NCBI GenBank assembly: GCA_949128115.1 | Contig: OX421961.1 | Span: 121,957,050 to 122,021,049, forward strand | DNA: 64,000 nt | Reading direction: 5' to 3' | Source: Anaspis maculata | Taxonomy: Eukaryota > Arthropoda > Insecta > Coleoptera > Scraptiidae | In this document: in pieces, positions 56,171 through 64,000 of the stretch | Layout of the letters: the number at the start of each line of letters is the position of its first letter | How positions within the stretch are numbered: position 1 is the stretch's first letter | The notes under the pieces: generated by a model | Seen by the model: only the letters and a program-made list of their open reading frames with translations | What the model was told of the DNA's origin: nothing | Database searches by the model: none | Program-made: the position numbers and the translations under genes

Positions 56171-56173
56171 GCA

Positions 56174-57780
56174 AAACCTCGGATTAAATATGGACGTCAT
56201 GAAAATTTGATATTCTGTTCAGAATTGAATGCTCTACAACATATCCAAAATCGCCAAAAATCGCACCCAGGGGTTTTGAGTTATTGGAGGGGGGAGGGGG
56301 GGGGGGGGGGGAAATTGCAGGTAAAAATGGAGGGGATGGAACCCGTCAATCCATTGGATGCGAATACATTATAGTTCGACATATCATATCCCCTTGATAC
56401 CATTTTGGCACAAAAAGTGTCCATCATAGTTGAAGGGGAGTAGTGGGGGGGCGAAGCTCTGCTAGGTGGTCCATTTTGTTTTTCTGGCCATGTAGAACCG
56501 ATCACGACAAGTTTGGTATCATTTCCGACTAAATTTAATCTCCTGAACTCGTATCCGACGTGTAAATTCGAATGAAAACAAGTTTGAACAAGTTAACTTG
56601 AGAAAACTTGTTTTTTCTTCGACAATTTTGACGAATTCTTTTTTTACTGTTGGAGGTGCTCATTTTCAGAAAATTTTCAGAAACCATTTAATTGAAGTGT
56701 ATTCACCACAAAAATCATCCACTCGATGTATAATGTTGTTTCTCAAGTTTAAAAAATCGATTTGAACTTGAGCCGGCACGGCGCGTCGTCTACTACTGAC
56801 CAGAACACTACAGCATTCACCTTTAAATGAAAACACCTCAAACTATTGAAGAAATATTAACTTATCTTTGAAAATTGAAGGATTTGTGCAGAACTGAATT
56901 CCCTATAACCATGAATAAAATCGCCATGAATCGCAATGCAGGATTTTGAGTTATTCGAGGAGGAGGATAACACTTTGACAGGATTCATACTATATGAACT
57001 GTTATCTCTCCACTTAAATAACTCAAAACCCTGCAGTGCGATTCGTGGCGATTTTGTTTATGTTATAGGAAATTCAATTCTCCACAGATCTTTCAATTTT
57101 CAAAGATGAGTTGTTATTTCTTCAATAGTTTGAGGTGTTTTCATTTGAAGGTGCATGCTTTAGTGTAGTAGACGACGCGCCGCGCCGGCTCAAGTTCAAA
57201 TCGATTTTTCAAACTCGAGAAACAACATTATACATCGAGTGGATGATTTTTATGGGGAATACACTCCAATTTAATGGTCCCTGAAAATTTTCTAAAAATA
57301 AACGCCTCCAACAGTAAAACAAAAATTCATCAAAATTATCAAAGAAAAAACAAGTTTTCTTAAGTAAACTTGTTCAAACTTGTTTTCATCCGAGTTTACA
57401 CATCGAATATGAGTTCAGAAGATTAAATTTAGTCGGAAAAGATACCAAACTTGTCGTGATCGGTTCTACATGGCTAGAAGAACAAAATGGACCACCTAGC
57501 AGAGCTTCGCCCCCCCCACTACTCCCCTTCAACAATGACGGACATTATTTGTGCTAAAATAGTATTAATGGGATATGATACGTCGAACTATAATGTATTC
57601 GCATCCAATGGATTGACGGGTTCCATCTCCTCCATTTTTACCTGCAATTTTTCACCCCCCCTCCAATAACTCAAAACCCCCGGATGCGATTTTTGGCGAT
57701 TTTGGATATGTTGTAGAGCACTCAATTCTGAACAGAATATCAAATTTTCAGGACGTCCATATTTTTTCCGAGGTTGAAAT
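56174..57780. repeat. Large palindrome of 1.6 kb
   Basis: Arms of about 790 bases pair around a centre near 56980, for example ACATATCCAAAATCGCC with its mirror at 57700, GAGCCGGCACGGCGCGTCG with CGACGCGCCGCGCCGGCTC, and CAACATTATACATCGAGTGG with its mirror. A G-run (56287-56312) in the left arm corresponds to a shorter C-run (57653-57661) on the right. Ends do not carry TACAGGGTG. Confidence 0.85.
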
Positions 57781-57878
57781 CTATCTTTCTTGTACTAATA
57801 GGAGTTTGCCCGTTTATTCATCAAGTTTACAAATTCAGAAAAGTGCAAATTTCGGACAACACAACACCCAGACTTTTC

Positions 57879-57947
57879 ACCGGGAATCGAGCCCGGGACT
57901 TCCGCGTGGCAGGCAGCCACTCGACCGTCTACGCCACGGGGCCGTCA
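57879..57947 (-). other. tRNA-Gly-like SINE head
   Basis: On the minus strand GTGGCGTAGACGGTCGAGTGG gives an A box, CTGCCTGCCACGCGG reproduces the anticodon arm of tRNA-Gly(GCC), and CCCGGGCTCGATTCCCGG forms a complete T-arm with B box. The acceptor stem is not complementary and the D-arm region is longer than normal, so this is a tRNA-derived repeat head rather than a working tRNA gene. Confidence 0.6.
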
Positions 57948-57958
57948 ATACAACAATA

Positions 57959-58839
57959 GTTATGGACAGGGGGTGCCTGGTGCCTCAAAACTTACGTCAT
58001 AAGGTACATGATTTTAACCCTGTAGGTCTAATGTGCGTTGATGAGGTTGTTGAAAATTTCTTTGTCTTACATGTCAGACCGGGGGCTTTAGGCTGGTATA
58101 ATAGGCTTGTCAATTTTCGAAAAATGTCAAAAATTTATGTCATGAGGTACATGAATGAAACCAACGGTCTTTTGTGTGGGAACATCCCCTTAATCAAAAA
58201 TCGGGTCATAAGACAAATTTTTTGGGGGCTCTCGGTCCATAAGACAAGTTTGAAACTTTCAAAAAAGGCCAAAATTTACCTCCTCCTGGAGATTTCTCCT
58301 TTGGCATAATTTTAGGAATAAAAAACGATTCTCACATGATTTTTTACGCAGATTTCGAATCTGTCCACAAAATTTTTCAATGGTACATCGCTTACAGGGT
58401 GCAACATCAAAATTTTTCTCTCAAATCGTACACCCTGTATTTCAACATGGAAATCGATTCCGTTTTTAATCCTGATTACAAATATATATCACACTTGGTG
58501 GGTTAGCCAACAAAACGCCTGTGAAAAAATTTATGAATTTTGGTCCTTTTTTGAAAATTTCAAACTTGTCTTATGGACGAAAAAATTTGTCTTATGACCC
58601 GATTTTTGATTAAGGGGATGTTCCCACACAAAAGCCCGTTGGTTTCATTCATGTACCTTATGACATAAATTTTTGACATTTTTCGAAAATTGACAAGCCT
58701 ATTATACCAGCCTAAAGCCCCCGGTCTGACATGTAAGACAAAGAAATTTTTAACAACCTTATCAACGCACATTAGACCCACAGGGTTAAAATCATGTACC
58801 TTATGACGTAAGTTTTGAGGCACCAGCTCCCTGTCCATT
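57959..58839. repeat. Palindrome of 0.9 kb with mirrored ORFs
   Basis: Both arms read ATGGACAGGGRGYGCCTGGTG-like starts and pair through TTTAGGCTGGTATAATAGGC and GGGAACATCCCCTTAATC. Plus-strand and minus-strand frames therefore give nearly the same 85-residue peptide. The centre contains a small TACAGGGTG...CACCCTGTA pair (58395-58440). Confidence 0.85.
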
Positions 58840-58904
58840 AGTAGTTTTGCTTTGTTTCGATTCAGTTGTTGTGTAGCTGATTTTGACTGTTATGGCAACC
58901 TATA

Positions 58905-60240
58905 CAGGGTGTTTCGTTTTTTAGTATCATCCTTTTTGGAACATCGTAAAATAAACAGGTCAGCAATTGAAGTGGGCCACCCAAAATTTTTGTTCCTTTT
59001 CAAATATAAATATCAGCGGAAAGAAGCAACCGATTTCAAGACGGTTTACGATGTCTGATAGAGTGAGCCTTTGTTCACGATGTGTGGTGTCAGCTTTTTC
59101 TATTGTCGGCAATGTACATGATATACAGGGTGAGAACGGAAGATGTACCGAGATGGTCAATTTTGAATCATGGTGTAACTATTGTAAAAATGATATCAGA
59201 CTTTTCGTGACTTCATATTTGGAAAGCTCTAATCGATGTCTCGGAACGGTTTTTCAAATTCCCGTCTATCTCTTCCAATTACAGGGTGATTCTAAAAAAA
59301 AAAGTTTTTGGTTTTACTCTGATAATGGGCTCCCTTGTTATCCGATTTTCAAAGTATGGACGACGATTTCAAGCTTATTCTTCGGGAAATGGAGCTTGAA
59401 AATCAGAGTCGACTCAAAACAAACATTCGAAACAATGGACTTCACCAAAGGTAACCCAAATATGAAGTACGCTCGGGATCTGTGTTGAATGAAAATTTTT
59501 GGCAAAAACAACCGCTTTTCAAACGAACCGTTCACTCCTAACATTTCGACGTACTTTTCACTTGTATCGTCTCGGTAATCATGCGGTTGTAAATTCGGTT
59601 CCATCACCGACCATTCTTGACTGATACAAGCGAAAACTACGTCGAATATTCGGAGTGAACCGTTCGTTTGAAAAGCGGTTGATTTTGTCATACATTTCTC
59701 ATCCAAACCAGATCCCGAGTGTACCTACTTCATATTTGGGTTACCTTTGGTAGAGTTCATTGTTTCGAATGTTTTTTGAGTCGGTTCTGATTCTCAGGCT
59801 CCATGTCCCGAAGAATAAGCTTCAATTCACCGTCCATATTTTGAAAATTGGATAACAAGGAATCCCATTATCAGTGCAAAACTAAATTATTTTTCAGATC
59901 ACCCTGTAATTGAAAGAGATAGACGGGAATTTGAAAAACCGTTTCGAGACAATGAGTCGAGCTTTCTAAATATGAAGTCATAAAAAGTCTGGCATCATTT
60001 TTACAATAGTTACACATGATTCAAACTTGACCATTTCGGAACAGATTCCGTTTTCACCCTGTATATCATGTATACTGCCTATAATAGGAAAAGCTGACAT
60101 GAAACATCGTAGAGAAAGGATCACTCTATCAGACATTGTAAACCGTCGTGAAATCGGTTGCTTCTTTCCGCTGATATTTATATTTGAAAAGGAACAAAAT
60201 TTTTGGGTGGCCCACTTCAATTGCTGACCGGTTTATATTC
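58905..60240. repeat. Palindrome of 1.3 kb
   Basis: The left arm contains GGTCAGCAATTGAAGTGGGC, AAGAAGCAACCGATTTCA and AACCGCTTTTCAAACGAACC, all mirrored on the right. Three copies of CAGGGTGA (58905, 59127, 59283) lie in the left arm. Centre near 59600. Confidence 0.85.
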
Positions 60241-60576
60241 TTTTATTCTACAACGTAAGATACTGATGGAAAATGGAGGTGACTTCCTGTTATCTACGCC
60301 CCTAATAATTTAAAAAGAGTTTCATGCATTACGAAATCGGTATCGGTACAAAATTTGGGTTAAAAAATCCATGGGATGGACCAATGGGATTTTCTAAAGC
60401 CAAACTTTAACAGCCTTCATTATAAATAGTTAGTTTTTGAAATGTTTACATCATTACTCGATATTTTTGAGCTGCTTGGGAAAGCAAATTCCCACCCTTC
60501 CTTATACACCTTCACCACTGAAGTTTTTGAGCAAACCAGTGAACGAATGATTTTCTGTAATTTTATACCGTTTTAG

Positions 60577-60698
60577 ATGATTCAAATCAGAAGTCTGCAC
60601 CTGAAGCAGAAAATTCTAAGAGTGGCCATAGTGAACCTGATGTTTCTGAAACACAACATTTCCGCCGGGATTTCTCTCCACAAGTGGAACAAGAAATG
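60577..60698 (+). CDS. Possible exon fragment cut by the LINE
   Basis: After a TTTTATACCGTTTTAG acceptor, about 40 codons are open: DSNQKSAPEAENSKSGHSE, then PDVSETQHFRRDFSPQVEQ. A related piece HQDFLSQVEQRITGQQKT lies on the far side of the LINE (61830-61905), ending at GATAAG|GTAACA. This suggests that an exon or a duplicated exon pair belongs to the same transposase gene as the Mutator-like relic downstream. The low-complexity content makes this uncertain. Confidence 0.3.
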
Positions 60699-60699
60699 T

Positions 60700-61695
60700 T
60701 CCACGAGATGATGTGGTGAGGAGATGTGATTCTGTCAACAGATCGATTTCTGGCTGGTCGAGTTGCAATGGATTAGTCCTCAATGAGGATAAGTCTGCAC
60801 TTGTTTTATTTTCAAAGAATGAATTGGATTACAGTCTCCTTACCAGACTGAATGGTAGGTCCTTGGCTCAGAACCCTTCTGTCAAGTTCCTTGGACTGCG
60901 CATTGATAGGGGATTGACTTGGTCAGGCCAGGTGGAGGATGTCAAGGGTAAATTAGCTAGACATAGTTTTGCCTTGTGGAAGTTACGCGGAATCGTTACT
61001 AGAGCAACTCTTCTGACCTACTACTTCGCCCATGTGCAGTCTGCTCTTTCTTACGGTATCCTGTGTTGGGGGGGATGTGTTGGATTTAGGGACATTTTTA
61101 TATTGAAAAAAAAAATCATTCGTAACATTTGTTCGGTGGACCGTCAACATTCCTGTCGGGTGCTTTTTTGTGACCTACAGATTTTAACTGTGTACTCGTT
61201 GTATATATTAGCTTGTGTCGTTTATGTTCGTGACAACTTGCCGAGGTTCCCCAAGTCAGGTGATGGCGGTGGTGGGTGTGTGACACGACAGAGAGGTCGG
61301 CTTTGCGTTCCGCCGCATAGGACTGCTAAATCTGCCCGAAGCACTTGCATCATGGCCGTGAGGTTCTATAACCACCTCCCGTCTGAGGTCAGGAGAATGG
61401 ACACTCGCCTCGGTTTTGTCAAATCGGCAAGAGGCTGCTCCTAGGGCGTGCGGTGTACTCCTTTGAGGAATTCTTTGAGGCTACTTCCGTGACGTGAATG
61501 TAGAGTAGACGCGTGGTGGATTCTTTCTGCTTTCGCATGGATATATTTCGTGCATAATGTATTATTGTTAGGTCTCAGTTTGTTTATTATTTGTTTTTAT
61601 TTTGTGCTAAATGCATCATTGTGACATTGTCGATAAGTTCCAACTTCAAGGCAATAAACAGTATTTATTTATTTATTTATTTTATTTATTTATTT
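60700..61695 (+). mobile_element. 5'-truncated APE-type LINE with ATTT tail
   Basis: It begins inside the RT thumb region near 60713 and ends in a tandem ATTT tract (61662-61695). It is from the same broad LINE group as the copy at 9121-10548 but clearly diverged from it. Confidence 0.8.
60713..61497 (+). pseudogene. LINE RT thumb and C-terminal region
   Basis: About 240 codons after the RT active site. SCNGLVLNEDKSALVLFSKN and VKFLGLRIDRGLTWSGQVED are the family's post-palm blocks. LSYGILCWGGCVG and FYNHLPSEVRRMD follow. The frame ends prematurely at 61444. A 1-base shift there restores the expected ending LLLGRAVYSFEEFFEATSVT at the TGA at 61495. The catalytic FADD block is absent because of 5' truncation. 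It corresponds to the last 240 residues of the 9293-10541 chain, with the same order of motifs. Confidence 0.85.
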
Positions 61696-61719
61696 AAATT
61701 ATCTTGCCGAAAATGAAAC

Positions 61720-63075
61720 AAGGACTTTCGATTGATCCATACCCAGTGGTTCGGAAACATAGATTTTGGATCGAGACTACTCGCTGGAAATGGAACAAGG
61801 ACACTTCTTGATGGATTCACCCAGTGGTACGAGATTACATCTCGCGCACCAGGATTTTTTGTCACAAGTGGAGCAACGCATAACAGGTCAACAAAAAACA
61901 GACGTAACTGGTGATAAGGTAACAAGAAACAACGTTGAGAAACCTCCTAGGTTGAGAACTATTTTATAAGAAGTAATCAACAATAAACATATCTATGGCG
62001 ATCAAATGGAAACCTTGAAGGGTCGAAGAATAGTTGACGTGAGTCATATGCTCCAGGAGATTTGCAGACTCAGCTCGTATGGATTGCAGTTTGGATGTAC
62101 ATTTCACGGGAAATCAATTTAAAATTTTCACGGGAAATCAGAGTTGGCTTATCGTCTCAGCTGAAATTCAAAAGCAACATGTGCAATCGACTATTGACCA
62201 TGAGTTTGAATAAAACTGATAATGAAGTCGTGATGGAGGTACCTAAATGTGGCTGCAGTTACCGGTACTATGACTGTGGGAACAGGATTTTTATGCCATG
62301 GACAATGGACATACCATTCATGTCTTCCAAAACGTATGCCAAAAACCACCAAAAAGTTTGTGATGTTTTTCATGACTTGGCTTTTGTAAAAATGGAAGCT
62401 GCCACGCACGAAAAGAAGCGTAGACAGTAGAGAAAATTGATTGCAGGAATCACCTTCTTCAAAATTTCACGCTATCCCCTTACTGTTCTTCGCAATTTGC
62501 TTCGAAAGATAAATGCAATGGAGAGCGAGTGTCACCACTGGTGTACAAAAATAAAATGGATGGAATCATCTTGCTGAAAGCAGGCTTGGTCAACATTACA
62601 AATCATGTGTTTGGAGACCATTCTAGTTGTGCCGCATACTTTTGCAAAAGTATGAGCAGTATGCAAAAGGCAAGAGACCAGGGGGCCTAGTTACATGGAT
62701 GACAATCGAAGGTGTTCCCAATTTTATTCAAAATTACAATTTTGAAGGTACACTTTGAGAGAAAGTAATGGTTCATATTATTCGAGTACTTGGTGAGATG
62801 CATTTTCAGGTTTTAATTGTCAATGCTCGGTCGCTCATTGAGGATGTCGATAGTAATGCGGCAGAGCATTTCAATTCGGATGTAGCTAAGCTCGTGGGGG
62901 GCGAAAAGAGTTATTTTTTGACTCAAAATCTCTTACAAAGCCAGGTGCGCTGCCCCGGTTGATGTATCACACAATACCAGACGGCCATTCTACAAATTTT
63001 ACAAAAAGTTGCTTGACAAAAGTCCCAGTAAAGGCAAAAAAAAGCTTGGAGTTCAAAGAGCAAAGAAAAACAAAT
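61720..63075 (+). pseudogene. Decayed Mutator-like transposase
   Basis: Fragments in shifting frames follow a Mutator-like transposase common in hemipteran and other insect genomes. LKGRRIVDVSHMLQEICRLS and YGLQFGCTFHGKS begin it, then CNMCNR-type cysteines (62170). NVAAVTGTMTVGTGF and MSSKTYAKNHQKVCDVF follow, and GLVNITNHVFGDHSSCAAYF lies near 62590. Then LIVNARSLIEDVDSNAAEHF and VAKLVGGEK, and a last block with KARCAAPVDVSHNTRR or similar near 62935. At least six frame changes and several stops occur, and parts of the catalytic core (about 62440-62580) are missing. The assignment is from recalled motif order. Confidence 0.6.
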
Positions 63076-63079
63076 GAGG

Positions 63080-63647
63080 GCTAGACAAACACCATGAGAG
63101 CAGAGGATCGGCCAGGAAAAAACTGAAGTATTCTGAGCGAGGCAAATTGTCTGGTCTGAAGTTCTGAAAGACTATGGCGAGCTTTGTTAGAGACCTGATA
63201 TGGACGCTGAAGAATATGAACAGCAACGGTACCTCTTTTTGGCCCAGCTGAATAAAAGCGTAGAAGAAGGTCTGCAGTTAGAACGTGACACATAGTTCTG
63301 CAATGTGGAAGTGGACAGTGGCTGAAGTATCGCCGCGGCCAATTGCTCACAGCGTCCAATTGTCATAGCGTCTGTACCAAAAGACCAACGACCAGCTGCC
63401 AAAATCTGGTCAAAAAGCTGCTCTATGGGGCTGAGATTCACGTGCCTCTCATTGTACATGTATGGACTCCAGAGCAAAAAAAGAACCATGGCTTAGCTTA
63501 GCGCCGTGGAGAACGTGGAAATAAAAGACTGTGGTCTCTTCATCCACTTTGATTTCCCATTTCTGAGGAGCTTCACCAGATGAGGTAATAAACGAGAACC
63601 TGATCGTTGAAGTAAAGTGCCCGATTTCAGCGCAGAAGATAGTAGAG
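63080..63647. other. Non-coding
   Basis: Minus-strand frames at 63081-63489 have no domain. The region is probably flank of the Mutator-like relic. Confidence 0.35.
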
Positions 63648-63782
63648 ACTGGGTAGTATTAATAAAAAATAAGCATTAGCATTTGCTTAGATTTTTAAGG
63701 AGTTGCTAAGCAGAGTTTCCCTAGCAACGCCTATGAAATCTAAGCAAATGCTTATGCTTATTTTTTATTAATACTACCCAAT
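63648..63782. mobile_element. Palindromic MITE, GGGTAGTATTAATAAAAAAT ends
   Basis: GGGTAGTATTAATAAAAAAT mirrors ATTTTTTATTAATACTACCC. The arms run on through AAGCATTAGCATTTGCTTAG for about 48 bases. The same end sequence, single, lies at 472-487. Confidence 0.8.
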
Positions 63783-63789
63783 GTCTGGC

Positions 63790-64000
63790 AAAGCCGTGCA
63801 GAAATCAAAAATTTGGAACTTCGATCCTGTAACTGGAAATTACACGGTGAATAAAAAAAATTCATGGAAAGTATTATGAAATACAGGGCGAGCTCCAGGT
63901 GACTGGTAAACGCGACGCCGGCGGTTTGTCCGGAGTTTGGACAGGAGAAGGCATACTTGTTGTTTGTAAGCGAAAATCTAGGAACACAGAAAACCTTTTT
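63790..64000 (+). pseudogene. YqaJ nuclease fragment at the window edge
   Basis: WNFDPVTGNYTVNKKNSWK is followed, after a one-base shift, by YYEIQGELQVTGKRDAGG and VWTGEGILVV. The pattern (K)-YY-QxQGxLxVTG then VWT is the C-terminal half of the YqaJ domain, in which the Gln pair helps shape the active site. It is cut by the window edge and has at least one frameshift. It is a different copy from the 39890-41438 locus (that one reads YYAQVQLGM). Confidence 0.6.

Noticed and set aside
57879..57947. Functional tRNA-Gly gene
   Set aside because: The T-arm and anticodon arm are good, but the acceptor stem does not pair and the D-arm region is too long.
58967..60220. 173-codon frame with a mirrored 80-codon partner
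   Set aside because: It spans a palindrome arm and contains TACAGGGTG-type repeat words; mirrored DNA explains the matching peptides.
1..64000. CRISPR arrays, bacterial operons or integrated bacterial DNA
   Set aside because: Repeats are dispersed or palindromic without regular spacers; the coding pieces are eukaryotic mobile elements with introns, and no ribosome-binding-site-led gene series occurs.

Overview
This window is eukaryotic, repeat-dominated DNA from an arthropod, most likely an insect. The reasons are short introns with GT/AG borders, LINE, hAT, Penelope, Gypsy and Mutator-like coding relics, many MITEs, tRNA-derived pol III heads, and TAGGTACCTA-type low-complexity tracts. A hemipteran (whitefly or aphid type) is my guess from the style of the repeats; nothing in the sequence proves it. 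There are no operons, rRNA genes or CRISPR arrays, and I cannot recognise a conserved single-copy host gene. Most long open frames are pieces of mobile elements or read-through of palindromes.

Layout. 0-6 kb: a possible exon (471-689), a palindrome (719-1572), then a segment bounded by arrays of TAGTGT/ACACTA repeats (about 1905-4590). That segment holds a small three-exon gene on the minus strand (96 aa) which is visible only when splice sites are read. 5.9-13 kb: a stack of nested elements, with TIR pairs 5926/12946, 6390/12060 and 8328/11581, hAT-like ends 8781/10582 and a truncated LINE in the middle. 13-20 kb: a large imperfect palindrome with a MITE inserted in its left arm and a nearly intact hAT transposon (15105-18766, 8-bp target duplication) in its right arm. 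20-35 kb: more palindromes, Penelope GIY-YIG fragments, a MADF exon, and a 2-kb TIR element with an internal tandem duplication. 35-46 kb: a BED-finger exon, palindromes, a YqaJ-nuclease-like pseudogene with duplicated exons, a PHD-like finger ORF, and a Gypsy pol relic. 46-53.7 kb: an R2-type (restriction-like endonuclease) LINE split in two by a 4.6-kb element. That element has 315-bp, nearly identical terminal inverted repeats and carries its own RING-finger gene with TATA box and polyA signal. 54-64 kb: a decayed IS630/Tc1-like transposase, three more large palindromes, a tRNA-Gly-like head, a second LINE tail, a decayed Mutator-like transposase, a MITE and a YqaJ fragment at the edge.

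How it fits together: nesting gives a relative history. The RLE LINE came first and was later split by the RING element. The 13-20 kb palindrome came first and was later hit by a MITE and by the hAT element. At least eleven palindromes of 0.85-7 kb cover roughly 30 percent of the window, and several end in TACAGGGTG / CACCCTGTA, so one mechanism or a few related families probably made them. The two most unusual items are the RING-carrying foldback-like element (48567-53186) and the small spliced gene inside the ACACTA-repeat segment (2479-3904).

All assignments were made by eye; boundaries without a stated duplication or splice site are approximate.
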